From contig NC_007677.1 of assembly GCF_000013045.1 (NCBI RefSeq), forward strand, positions 3,263,501 through 3,327,500: a DNA stretch of 64,000 nucleotides, given 5' to 3'. Below, piece by piece: positions 8,473 through 16,928 of the stretch. Position numbers and translations under genes: made by a program. This stretch comes from Salinibacter ruber DSM 13855. GTDB lineage: Bacteria > Bacteroidota > Rhodothermia > Rhodothermales > Salinibacteraceae. Under the pieces are notes generated by a model. It saw only the letters and a program-made list of their open reading frames with translations. It made no database searches and was not told where the DNA came from. How positions within the stretch are numbered: the stretch's first letter is position 1; each line of letters starts with the position of its first letter.

Positions 8473-9201
8473 CTACAGTGTTTTGACCCACGTCACCGCC
8501 TCCGCCGTCCGGACGCGGGCCTGGTAGGTCTTGCGCGTGCCGGGGCAGTACACCCGGACCACGTCCTCGACGAAGCCGGTCTCCCGCACCGTGCAGGAGA
8601 GCCGGAAGCGAACCCGGCCGCGCCGGTAGTACATATCGGTGTCGGTGCCGGGGTCCACCGCGTAAGGCGGGCGCACGTCCCGGGCCCGCAGGACGCGCTC
8701 CGGGCGCAGATACCGGTCGGCGACGAGCGCCCCCTTCTTCCGTTGCGCCCGAAACGCCGACGCCCGCAGGGGCTCGCCGTGGAGGTCGCTTACGCGCATC
8801 CAGGTTCGCTCCACGTCCTCGGGCTTCACCGGAGCCCCCTGCTTGATGCGGCTCCGTGTCGTCAGTACCGAGTCGTACCGGGTCACTCGGAGCGTTGCCC
8901 AGCCGGCGTCTTCCCAGTCGCCCGTCGGGGCCTGCGCCCGGACGCGGGCCCGGGTGAGGCCGCCCGTCATGGCCCCCCGATCGGGGAGCTCCAGCCGGAG
9001 CCGGGCCGTGCTGTCGATCGCCCCCCGCACACGGCGCACCCGCACCTCCAGGTGACCGGCGCTCTCCGGGCGACGTGCCGCAATTTTCTGCTCCGCGGCG
9101 CGCCGCACCGCCGCCTCGGCCCCGCCCTCCTGCGCCCGCAGGACCTGCGGCCCACTGGCGGCAAGCAGTCCGAGAAAAATGGAGACGAGAACGCGCTGCA
9201 T
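8473..9201 (-). CDS. flgA: P-ring assembly chaperone FlgA
   Basis: A 242-residue secreted protein with signal peptide VLVSIFLGLLAASGPQVLRAQ. The C-terminal half contains a SAF-type domain: DSVLTTRSRIKQGAPVKPED is the family pattern for the start of the FlgA/SAF domain, and the protein ends in YQARVRTAEAVTWVKTL. FlgA helps FlgI polymerise into the P-ring in the periplasm. Its place between flgG and flgH agrees with the classical order, and the gap to flgG is 27 bases. ATG start at 9201. Confidence 0.88.
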   Translation of the reverse strand: MQRVLVSIFLGLLAASGPQVLRAQEGGAEAAVRRAAEQKIAARRPESAGHLEVRVRRVRGAIDSTARLRLELPDRGAMTGGLTRARVRAQAPTGDWEDAGWATLRVTRYDSVLTTRSRIKQGAPVKPEDVERTWMRVSDLHGEPLRASAFRAQRKKGALVADRYLRPERVLRARDVRPPYAVDPGTDTDMYYRRGRVRFRLSCTVRETGFVEDVVRVYCPGTRKTYQARVRTAEAVTWVKTL

Positions 9202-9228
9202 ACGGGCGAGCGGGGGGCTGGCAGGGAC

Positions 9229-10017
9229 TTACCGCTTCACGTTGTTGGCGGTCTGCATCATTTCGTCGCTGGTGGTCACCATCCGCGAGTTCAACTCGTA
9301 GGTGCGCTGGGCCTGGATCAGGCTCGTCATCTCCTGCACCACCTTCACGTTGCCCTTCTCCAGGAAGCCCTGGCGGACGTTGCCGAGCCCCCCGCGTCCC
9401 GGCGTCCCGATGAAGGGCTCCCCGCTCGACTCCGTCTGCTCGTAGAGGTTGCCCCCCTGTGGCCGCAGGCCGGCGGAGTTGGGAAAGCGGGCGAGCTCCA
9501 TCTGCCCCAGCTCCACCATCTCGGACTCCCCCTGCAGCCGCGCCTTCACTGTTCCCTCCTGATCGATGCTGATCTCGACCGCGTTGGGCGGCACGTTGAT
9601 GTTCGGCTGCACCTTCAGGCCGGTCTGGGTGACGATGTTGCCCTCGCTGCTGAGGGTAAATGTGCCGTCGCGGGTGTAGGCGAGGGACCCGTCCGGCTGC
9701 TGCACCTGGAAAAACCCGTCGCCGTTGATGGCGAGGTCCAGCGAGTTGCCCGTCTTGGAGAAGCTGCCCTGCGAGAAGTTGCGGACCGTAGCCACGGCGG
9801 TGGTGCCGCTTCCGATTTGGAGCTCCGCCGGCTCGGCGCCGTCGGTCTGGCCCTCCGCGCTGGCCTGCACGTTCTCGTAGAGCAGGTCCTGAAAGACCAC
9901 ACGGGACCGCTTGTAGCCGGTCGTGTTGGCGTTGGAGAGGTTGTTGGCAATGTTGTCGATGCTGGTCTGCTGGGCCTGCATTCCCAGCGCAGCCGTCTGG
10001 AGAGAGCGAGGGGGCAT
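9229..10017 (-). CDS. flgG: Flagellar distal rod protein FlgG
   Basis: Distal rod subunit, 262 residues, exactly the usual FlgG length. The N-terminal rod signature is TAALGMQAQQTSIDNIANNL, then SNANTTGYKRSRVVFQDLLY. The middle has NSLDLAINGDGFFQVQQPDG and YTRDGTFTLSSEG. The C-terminus EMTSLIQAQRTYELNSRMVT followed by SDEMMQTANNVKR is canonical. It follows flgF by 39 bases. It is exported by the flagellar type III apparatus, so it has no Sec signal peptide. ATG start at 10017. Confidence 0.96.
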   Translation of the reverse strand: MPPRSLQTAALGMQAQQTSIDNIANNLSNANTTGYKRSRVVFQDLLYENVQASAEGQTDGAEPAELQIGSGTTAVATVRNFSQGSFSKTGNSLDLAINGDGFFQVQQPDGSLAYTRDGTFTLSSEGNIVTQTGLKVQPNINVPPNAVEISIDQEGTVKARLQGESEMVELGQMELARFPNSAGLRPQGGNLYEQTESSGEPFIGTPGRGGLGNVRQGFLEKGNVKVVQEMTSLIQAQRTYELNSRMVTTSDEMMQTANNVKR

Positions 10018-10056
10018 AGGCGTCGAGAATCGATGATGCGAGAGAGAGTGCCGGGT

Positions 10057-10782
10057 CTACATGCCGCCGAGCGACTGGGTCGCGCGCCCCAGCACCCCGT
10101 CGGTCGTCTGGATGGTTTTCTGCTGGGCCTCAAACTGGCGCTGGATCTCAATCATGTTGGTCAGCTCGGTCACCGGGTCCACGTTGCTGGTTTCCACCTT
10201 GCCCTGCAGCACGACCGGGTTTTCGGCCGCCTGGGGCTGGGCGTCGCCCGCCGCGAAGGACGCCCCGCTCGTCCGCTCCAGCTGCTCGGGGTTCTCGAAC
10301 GTCGCGACGCGAAGGGCCCCGACCTGCTGCTGCCCCGCGGTGATGCGCCCGCTCTTGGAGATGCTGATGTCGCCCCCCTGCTCCACCGGGAGCTGGATCG
10401 GCCCGCCCTCCCCCATCACCTCGCGCCCCTCGGGCGTGCGGAGCGTCCCCTGACTGCCCACGACGAAGTGGCCGGCCCGGGTGTAGCGTTCGGCCCCGCC
10501 CCCGCGGGGTTGGGTGACGAAGAAGCCCTCGTCCCCCAGCGCCACGTCGAGCGGATTGCCGGTCTCCTTGAGGCTGCCGCCCGACAGGTCGTTGGCCTGC
10601 TCCAGGCGCCGGTCGCTGATCGGCGACCCGTCCTTCGTGAGGCGCTCGTTGAGGGCCTCGGTGAAGACGCGGTCCTTCTTGTAGCCGGTGGTGCTGGCGT
10701 TGGCGAGGTTGTTCGCCACCTGCTCCTGCTGGAGTCGCATCTCGCTCATGGCGGCGGCGGCGTTCTGGAACCGGGGAAGCAT
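10057..10782 (-). CDS. flgF: Flagellar proximal rod protein FlgF
   Basis: A rod protein of the FlgF/FlgG family, 241 residues from ATG 10782. The same frame stays open far upstream, but that part has no family similarity and lies opposite another gene. The N-terminal rod motif is MRLQQEQVANNLANASTTGY; the middle has NPLDVALGDEGFFVTQP; the C-terminus is DPVTELTNMIEIQRQFEAQQ followed by KTIQTTDGVLGRATQSLGG. It is placed first in the run flgF-flgG-flgA-flgH-flgI-flgJ-flgN-flgK-flgL, so its promoter probably drives the operon. A sigma-54-like promoter candidate lies about 60 bases upstream. Confidence 0.9.
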   Translation of the reverse strand: MLPRFQNAAAAMSEMRLQQEQVANNLANASTTGYKKDRVFTEALNERLTKDGSPISDRRLEQANDLSGGSLKETGNPLDVALGDEGFFVTQPRGGGAERYTRAGHFVVGSQGTLRTPEGREVMGEGGPIQLPVEQGGDISISKSGRITAGQQQVGALRVATFENPEQLERTSGASFAAGDAQPQAAENPVVLQGKVETSNVDPVTELTNMIEIQRQFEAQQKTIQTTDGVLGRATQSLGGM

Positions 10783-10840
10783 GGCGGGCCGGGGGGACGA
10801 TGAACGGGATGGTCGGTCGGGCCCCAAAGGCCTTTCAAAG

Positions 10841-10856
10841 AGCCTACCAGGTTCCA
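10841..10856 (-). promoter_or_regulatory. Candidate sigma-54 promoter for the flgF operon
   Basis: On the minus strand the bases read TGGAACCTGGTAGGCT. This keeps the invariant GG and GC separated by ten bases. Against the consensus TGGCAC-N5-TTGCW it matches 5 of 6 in the -24 box and 3 of 5 in the -12 box. A start about 12 bases downstream would leave a leader of roughly 45 bases before the flgF ATG at 10782. Sigma-54 control of rod/hook genes is known in many bacteria, and a sigma-54 activator is encoded at 22759. The match is imperfect and could be chance. Confidence 0.35.
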
Positions 10857-11050
10857 CGGGCGGGACGCGCCCCAGCGGCGAGACGGGGCCCGCCTCTGCT
10901 CGGGCACAATTTTCCGACCCGTCACGGCAGATCCTGCCGTCGCCGCGCTGCGGTGGCCTCATCCCCCCCGGCGCCAAAACGAGGGCCCGCGTCCGGCGTA
11001 CACCAGCCAGCCCCCCGCCGCATTCTGTCGCCCCAATCGCCCCGCCCTCC

Positions 11051-11839
11051 ATGACGACGCCTTCGCGGCGCGTTCGACTCGCGCTCCTCTGCGCCCTCGG
11101 CCTGCTCCTCGCGCCGCCGGGGCACGGGCAGACGGCGCCCGCCGCCCCGAGCCCGGGCGACACGGTCCGCACGTCGATGCCGACCGCCCTCTGGGCGTCC
11201 GCCGACGCGGTGGAGCTGACCGCCGCCCTGCCCGCCGATACGTCCCTGGTCGTGGAGGCGGTGCGGGGCGAGCGGCTGCGCGTGCAGGCGGCGTCCGGAA
11301 CGGGATGGGTGTCCCGGTCGGCCCTGTCCCCTGTCTCGGGCATCGTCCGGCGCTCGTCCGCGGGGACCGGCGTTCGTCCATCGTGGCGGGCCCGCCTCCC
11401 TCGGGGCCAGGGGCGCGCCCTCGCCCTGCCCCAGCTGGCCCTGTTCCCCGGCCGGGACGGCCCTCCGATCGTGTCCGTGCTCCTCGCCAACCCGTCGCGT
11501 CGCACCATCACGTCCGTGGACCTGGGCCTGGTGCGCTACGACCGGGGCCCCGACTCGACCGCCCAGAACGTCCGTCGACGGACCGTGCGGGTGGTCGGTC
11601 CGCTGGCGCCCCGGGAGCTGGCCGCCTACGACCTTCGGCTCCCCAACGAGGCGCGTCGCCCCTGCGTGGGCGTCCGGCGGGTGCGGGTGGAACGGCTCGA
11701 CGGCACGACGGTCGTTTCGGCGCCGCGTCGCCCGGGCCGCCGCCCCAAACGGGGACGCCTCGCCCGTGGAGCCCTCCCCTACGCGGGCGACGACTGCCTC
11801 GACAGACAGTCCTCTGGAGCGCCGCGGGACATTCCGTAG
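11051..11839 (+). CDS. Secreted hypothetical protein, possible SH3-like domain
   Basis: A 262-residue protein with a clear signal peptide (LALLCALGLLLAPPGHGQ), placing it in the periplasm or outside. ATG 11051 is chosen because it starts exactly at the basic n-region; the frame is open further upstream but without a signal. After the signal, the segment LWASADAVELTAALPADTSL...LRVQAASGTGWVSRSALSPV has the spacing of a bacterial SH3-like repeat (the final GWV-type motif), which is a tentative reading. The C-terminal half is Arg-rich with two Cys (about residues 212 and 251) that could form a disulfide. It diverges from flgF. I do not recognise the family. Confidence 0.6.
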   Translation: MTTPSRRVRLALLCALGLLLAPPGHGQTAPAAPSPGDTVRTSMPTALWASADAVELTAALPADTSLVVEAVRGERLRVQAASGTGWVSRSALSPVSGIVRRSSAGTGVRPSWRARLPRGQGRALALPQLALFPGRDGPPIVSVLLANPSRRTITSVDLGLVRYDRGPDSTAQNVRRRTVRVVGPLAPRELAAYDLRLPNEARRPCVGVRRVRVERLDGTTVVSAPRRPGRRPKRGRLARGALPYAGDDCLDRQSSGAPRDIP

Positions 11840-12339
11840 GGGCCCATCTCGACTCCGCGTCTGTTCCACCTCCCCACGAACGTTCATCTTCCAGGGGACG
11901 AATAATTCCATCTCTGAACATCCCCTTCGGTGCACAGCCGGGAGAATGGCTCTCCCAGATTCCGGAGCGACCAGTGCTGCCCAAATGTGACCTTTCTATT
12001 AATCTACTGAAGTGGAAACGCTTTTTCGAAAACACTTTTTTGACATGTCCTTCTCGCCGTGCTAACGTAGGAGGCGTATTTGAATGCAGGTTCATCTTTC
12101 CCTGATTTTCACCGGTCAGGACTGTCGAGGAGCTCGGGGTTTCCTCACCAGTCGCCTGTCGATGTTTTCCCCGGGACGTGCGCATCGAGAGTCTCGCCGC
12201 ATGGCTTGTTTCGTTTTAGGACTCGCAAACAGCGTATAGGATCCGGTGTGAAAGCCGCAGGGCGGGCCTGCGTGCCCGATGCCCTCGCGGTATTCTCAAG
12301 AATCCGGACTTGCTCTCCGCCATTGCTCTTTCTCCGTCC
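11840..12339 (+). other. 500-base intergenic region upstream of the SusC gene
   Basis: No gene is seen here. The middle (about 11985-12045) is much more AT-rich than the surroundings and leads into the promoter candidate at 12040-12068. Everything from there to 12339 would be a long 5' leader of about 260 bases. The part around 12240-12300 is GC-rich with several short complementary stretches. I looked for cobalamin and TPP riboswitch cores and did not find them. Confidence 0.5.
12040..12068 (+). promoter_or_regulatory. Candidate promoter for the SusC/SusD locus
   Basis: TTGACA at 12040-12045 and TAACGT at 12063-12068 are separated by exactly 17 bases, inside the only AT-rich patch of the upstream region. 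Upstream T and A tracts (12021-12040) could act as an UP element. This matches the general sigma-70 pattern. Bacteroidota primary sigma factors often prefer a different -7/-33 pair, so the site is a candidate only. It would give a leader of about 265 bases before the ATG at 12340. Confidence 0.45.
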
Positions 12340-15243
12340 ATGTTATTGCGTCGCTACCTCCTTTTCGTCGGTCTTCTCCTGTTCGCGCCGCTCGTTGGCC
12401 ACGCCCAATCCACGGGCTCGGTTGCCGGGACGGTAACCGACGCCAATGACCGTCCGCTGCCAGGGGTCAACGTGGCCATTCAGGCCGTCCAGCGGGGCGC
12501 GGCCACCGGCCCCGATGGCAGCTACACAATTTCGGCCCTGGAGCCAGGGCAGTACACCATCCAGGCGTCCCTGGTCGGCTACGAGACCCAGCGGGCAACC
12601 GTGACGGTCGAGGCCGGCGAGAATGTCGTCCAGGACTTCGTTATGACCGCCGCGTCGTTGAACCTGGACGAGGTGGTCGTCACCGGGCAGGGGAGTGAGG
12701 TGTCCCGACGGGCCCTCGGCACGAACGTGTCGACCATCAGCGCCGAGGACATCCAGGAAACCCCGACCACCTCGATCGACAAGCTTCTGCAGGGCCGCGT
12801 GCCCGGCTCCACGATTCGATCGCAGTCGGCCCAGCCCGGACAGGGGGCCCTCATTAACTTTCGGGGCATCACGAGCGTGTTCGCCAATCAGACCCCGGTC
12901 ATCTACGTCGACGGCATCCGCGTCGACAACTCGTCGAGCACCAGCTTTTCGTTCGGCGGGGAGACCACTTCCGCCCTGAGCGAGATTTTGACGAACGACA
13001 TCGAGCGCATCGAGATCACGAAAGGAGGGGCCGCGAGCACACTTTACGGCTCCGACGCGGCCAACGGGGTGATCCAGGTCTTCACGGCGGACGGGGAGGC
13101 GGGGGAAACGGAGGTGACGTTCCGGACCCGGCAGGGCGTCGACTTTCCCGTGAGTCGGTTTTTTAAGGACACGGGGTTCTCCTTTCCCGAGACGCGCGAG
13201 GACGAGGACAGCCCTGACTTTGGCCGCACGAACTACATTGAAAATGAGTTCTTGCGGCGGGGCTACAGCCAGGACTACTACGTCGGGGTCTCCGGCGGGT
13301 CGGAGGCGATTACCTACAACCTGAGCGGGCGTCTGCAGGATGGAAGCGGCGTACAGCCCAACAATAGCAACACGCTGTATGCCCTTCGCGGCAACGTGTC
13401 GGCCGACGTCGCGGAGGAGCTCAGCGTCCAGTTCAACGGCTCCTACACGCGCTCGAACTTCACCCGCCTCTCGAACGGGACCGCGATTGCGGACCCGCTC
13501 ACGATGCTGGAGGTGGGCGACGCCAAGTTCTTCACCGGCACGAACAATCTCCGGGACGCGCTCGACATGGCAACGCTGCCCCAGATCAAAGAGGGCGTGG
13601 ACCGGTACCGGCTCTCGGCCCGGGCGGCGTACCGGCCCAACGAGTTGTTCAATTCAAGCCTAACGGTTGGCATCGATGGCCGGACGAACGAGCAGCGGGC
13701 CCTGTTTCCGAGGGAGGCTGACCCCCTCACCGGCAACACAAATGGGAGCCTGACGCGCTTCAACCGGGACTTCAAGTCGATCACGCTTGAGTACCGGGGC
13801 ACTATCAGCTACCCCCGCGAGGGGCCCGTTACTTCCACCTTCACGTTCGGGGCCCAGGGCTTCCGGGACGAGGAGAGCCAGGTGTGGGCCGAGGCCGAAA
13901 CCTTCGCCCTGCCCGGCACCGAGGACGTGGGGGAGGCGGGCAGCGTCGTCGCCGACGAGCTCCGTGAGCAGGTGTTCAACGGAGGGGTCTTCTTCAAGGA
14001 ACAGCTCGGCTATGAAAACCGGCTCTTCCTGAGCACCGGGCTCCGCCTCGACGGAAATAGCGCGTTCGGGGAGGACGTGGGCGTTCAGGTGTACCCGAGC
14101 GCCGAGCTGTCCTACATCCTCACCGACGAGCCGTTTTGGCAGGGCTCCCTGGAGAACGTCCTCTCGCAGCTAAAACTGCGGGCCGCGTGGGGCCAGACCG
14201 GGAAATTCCCCGATCCCTTCACGAGGGACGTGACGTTCCAGGCCACCTCGTTCCGCGGCGCCAGCGCCCCCCGCTTCGACAACCCCGGGAACGCGAACCT
14301 GGGCCCGGAGAAGACCTCCACCCTCGAGGGGGGCTTCGAGAGTTCCTTCTTCGACGGGCGCTTCGGGCTCGACTTTACCGTCTACCAGTCGCGCACGACC
14401 AACGCGCTCTTCGAGGTGCCCGAGCAGCCCGCCACGGGACGCGGCCTCCAGTTCCGCAACGTCGGGGAGATCCGCAACGTCGGGACGGAGCTCAGTGCCG
14501 ACGTGCGCGTCCTCCAGCTGGAAAACCTCTTCTGGCAGGTCGGCGGCTCGTGGAGCTGGAACCAGAACGAAATGGAGAGCCTCGGCGGGGCGGCCCCCTT
14601 CAACATCGGCGGCAGTGCCGAGTTTGCCCAGCAGCGCGTGAAGGAGGGGCAGCCCATCGGGGCCTGGCGCGCCACCACCCCGTACGACTCGAACGGCGAT
14701 GGGCAACTCGACGCCTCTGAGTTTCGCTTCACGGGAGAGACGCCGTTCCCCGTCCACACGGGCGCCTTCACCACCTCGCTCACGGTCCAGAACTTCCGGC
14801 TCTTTGCCCTGGCCGACTGGGCCACCGGGTCGGAGGTGCTCGACTGGGGCAGCCACTGGGCCTCGTTCAATGGGCTGGAGCGGGCCCCTCGCCCCCAGAA
14901 GTTCGACGAGAACGGCGACCCGATCACCGACGCCGATGGAAACCCCGTCGACTTCTCCACCGCCGAGGCCGGGTCGGCCCTCCTCCAGGACGGCGACTAC
15001 CTCAAGCTCCGGGAGGTGACGCTTTCATACAACGTGCCGGGAAGTCTTCTGGACGTCGCCGGCATCGACCAGGGCTCCATCTACGTGACGGGGCGCAATC
15101 TGTGGGCGTTCACGCGCCAGGAGCTGGTGGACCCCGAGCTGGCGGGCCTGACCGACACCGACAATGTGGCGCTTGGGGGCTCACAGAGCATCACGCTCTC
15201 GCCCCCTCGTCAGATTCAGGTCGGCGTTGAAATCACGCTGTAA
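12340..15243 (+). CDS. SusC/RagA-type TonB-dependent outer-membrane receptor
   Basis: A 967-residue outer-membrane transporter. The ATG at 12340 starts the signal peptide (YLLFVGLLLFAPLVGHAQS). A carboxypeptidase-regulatory-like domain follows (GSVAGTVTDANDRPLPGVNV, about residues 25-105). The TonB box/plug region comes next (NLDEVVVTGQGSEVSRRALG, then VPGSTIRSQSAQPGQGALIN and FRGITSVFANQTPVIYVDGI), and then the 22-stranded barrel up to the C-terminal PPRQIQVGVEITL. The linked plug and SusC-like length pair it with the SusD lipoprotein 62 bases downstream. Together they import a large substrate across the outer membrane, energised by TonB. Downstream peptidases suggest oligopeptides rather than glycans; that is inference. 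Confidence 0.93.
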   Translation: MLLRRYLLFVGLLLFAPLVGHAQSTGSVAGTVTDANDRPLPGVNVAIQAVQRGAATGPDGSYTISALEPGQYTIQASLVGYETQRATVTVEAGENVVQDFVMTAASLNLDEVVVTGQGSEVSRRALGTNVSTISAEDIQETPTTSIDKLLQGRVPGSTIRSQSAQPGQGALINFRGITSVFANQTPVIYVDGIRVDNSSSTSFSFGGETTSALSEILTNDIERIEITKGGAASTLYGSDAANGVIQVFTADGEAGETEVTFRTRQGVDFPVSRFFKDTGFSFPETREDEDSPDFGRTNYIENEFLRRGYSQDYYVGVSGGSEAITYNLSGRLQDGSGVQPNNSNTLYALRGNVSADVAEELSVQFNGSYTRSNFTRLSNGTAIADPLTMLEVGDAKFFTGTNNLRDALDMATLPQIKEGVDRYRLSARAAYRPNELFNSSLTVGIDGRTNEQRALFPREADPLTGNTNGSLTRFNRDFKSITLEYRGTISYPREGPVTSTFTFGAQGFRDEESQVWAEAETFALPGTEDVGEAGSVVADELREQVFNGGVFFKEQLGYENRLFLSTGLRLDGNSAFGEDVGVQVYPSAELSYILTDEPFWQGSLENVLSQLKLRAAWGQTGKFPDPFTRDVTFQATSFRGASAPRFDNPGNANLGPEKTSTLEGGFESSFFDGRFGLDFTVYQSRTTNALFEVPEQPATGRGLQFRNVGEIRNVGTELSADVRVLQLENLFWQVGGSWSWNQNEMESLGGAAPFNIGGSAEFAQQRVKEGQPIGAWRATTPYDSNGDGQLDASEFRFTGETPFPVHTGAFTTSLTVQNFRLFALADWATGSEVLDWGSHWASFNGLERAPRPQKFDENGDPITDADGNPVDFSTAEAGSALLQDGDYLKLREVTLSYNVPGSLLDVAGIDQGSIYVTGRNLWAFTRQELVDPELAGLTDTDNVALGGSQSITLSPPRQIQVGVEITL

Positions 15244-15305
15244 CGCACCGCCGCCCTTCCCCCTCCCCCCTTCCGCTTCTCCCTGCCGCCCCCCCCCCAC
15301 AGACC

Positions 15306-16793
15306 ATGACCGACCGCTATCGCCCTCTCGCCGTTGCCACGATCGTCGTCGCACTTGCCCTCGTCGGGTGTGATGCCCTCGACCCCTCGCAGGTCGACAA
15401 TCCCCGTACGACCGACGAGGACCTCGCCCAGGCCGAGCGCCCCACGACGGCCCTCCTCGACGGCCTGCGGGCACAGTTTGCCCGGGCCCTCGGCGCGACC
15501 ATCTTGACCACCGAACTTGCCGCCGACAACTACTCGGTCAACGGCACCGGCCTCGGCGGCAACACGCTCGACTTCCCCAACAACCTGACCCCGAACGTTG
15601 CCGTCCTGAATACGACCAACCAGGACGGGCTGTACTGGAACACCCAGGAGCTCCGGGCCCAGGGCGACTTTCTGCTCGAAGAGATTGCCCCGGGCGACGA
15701 CAACGCCACCGCGGCACAGCTCGCAGAGGCCCGCTACTACCGGGGCATGGCGTTCCTCCTCCAGGGCGAAAACTTTGGGGCCGTCCCCACGGCGGCTGAC
15801 ACCGCCGCCGTCCCCGCCGCTACCCTTCTCGACAATGCCCGGGCCGACTTCGAGGCGGCCCTGGCGAGCACGGCATCCGACGCCGACCTCGCCGTCCGGC
15901 TCAACGCGGCCCTCGCCCGCACCCACCGCGCCCTCGGCAACGTGGCAGAGGCCCGGAGCTACGCGCAGGCCGCCCTCGATGCGGGTGGGGATGCGTTTCT
16001 CATCGAGCAGCCCTACGACGCGGACAACCTCGACAACGCGCCGCACGACTACCTGGTGCAGCGGTCGCTGCAGGAGATGCAGCCGCTCCCCCGACTCGAC
16101 TTTCTCGACCCGAAGTACGTCAACGAAAACTCTCCCATCCCGGTCGCGTCCGCCGAAGAGATGCGGTTGATTCTCGCCGAAGCGGCCCTCGCCGACGACG
16201 ATCCCTCCGGGGCCCGGACGGAGCTCAAGACGGCCATCGGCGTCGCGGAGGACCGCGGCCGTGTGACCTTTGAGGACGGCGACGAGCGGCTCAACAACGC
16301 CCTCAACACCCGCCCGGACACCTCGGCCCTTCAGGTTCGCTTCGAGCCGGGCACCCCACTCGTCGACGACCTCGTGCTCAACCGCCCGGGAACGGTGACG
16401 ACCCCCACCGTCTCCGGGACTCACGTCACCGCCGCACAAGTTGACGCCGCGTCGGGCACAGACCTTCTCCGGCTCCTGTACCTCCTCCGCCAGGAGATTC
16501 TGTTGCTGGAGGGGCACCGGCTGCATGACCTTGGCATCCGCCTCCCGATGATGCTCCGGGAGATTGACACCAACCCCGCCATCAGCGCCGGCGATCCGGG
16601 CACGGAGGCGAGCGTGCCCGCGTGGATTCCGCCCCAGAACGAGCTCGACCTGTACGAGCCGTCGATCATCTACGAGAACGGCGACAGCGGTCCCCTCACC
16701 ACCACCGAGGTGACGATGCTGCACGACATGAATCGCGTTCTCGCCGAGGAGCGCGGCCTCGTGATCGAAAACCCGATGGTGCCAGGCCAGTAG
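15306..16793 (+). CDS. SusD/RagB-like substrate-binding lipoprotein
   Basis: A 495-residue surface lipoprotein with signal peptide and lipobox (ALALVGCDALDP, Cys at about residue 22). SusD-type features are a helical TPR-like body (AEARYYRGMAFLLQGENFGA and similar helices), an EEMRLILAEAALADDD segment typical of RagB/SusD, and the C-terminal LLYLLRQEILLLEGHRLHDL followed by GIRLPMMLREI, which corresponds to the family's R-F/L-DL-x-R-W region. It forms the lid of the SusC barrel encoded just upstream. It is shorter and more divergent than Bacteroides SusD, so the ligand cannot be inferred from sequence. Confidence 0.88.
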   Translation: MTDRYRPLAVATIVVALALVGCDALDPSQVDNPRTTDEDLAQAERPTTALLDGLRAQFARALGATILTTELAADNYSVNGTGLGGNTLDFPNNLTPNVAVLNTTNQDGLYWNTQELRAQGDFLLEEIAPGDDNATAAQLAEARYYRGMAFLLQGENFGAVPTAADTAAVPAATLLDNARADFEAALASTASDADLAVRLNAALARTHRALGNVAEARSYAQAALDAGGDAFLIEQPYDADNLDNAPHDYLVQRSLQEMQPLPRLDFLDPKYVNENSPIPVASAEEMRLILAEAALADDDPSGARTELKTAIGVAEDRGRVTFEDGDERLNNALNTRPDTSALQVRFEPGTPLVDDLVLNRPGTVTTPTVSGTHVTAAQVDAASGTDLLRLLYLLRQEILLLEGHRLHDLGIRLPMMLREIDTNPAISAGDPGTEASVPAWIPPQNELDLYEPSIIYENGDSGPLTTTEVTMLHDMNRVLAEERGLVIENPMVPGQ

Positions 16794-16928
16794 CTCCGTC
16801 TCCATGTGTTTCCCAGCACCGCCCCGTTTCTCCGCCGGCCGCGGGGGAACGGGTTCGGTGTATCACGGCGCCTCCCGTCCGTGTTCTGCCGTTCTCCGCC
16901 TGGAACGTACACTCCGACTCTTTTCACT

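Noticed and set aside
8452..10803. 783-codon open frame on the plus strand
   Set aside because: It runs antisense to flgA, flgG and flgF, which are unambiguous, and has no protein-like features.
10783..11050. N-terminal extension of FlgF by the upstream open frame (to 11511)
   Set aside because: The extra residues are Arg/Pro-rich, overlap the opposite-strand gene, and precede the canonical rod-protein N-terminus at 10782.
12236..12300. Possible cobalamin riboswitch core in the SusC leader
   Set aside because: CCGGTGTGAAAGCCG resembles the GGUGNNAAUCC box, but the following CCCGCCACUGU-type segment and the GCCACU box are not present.
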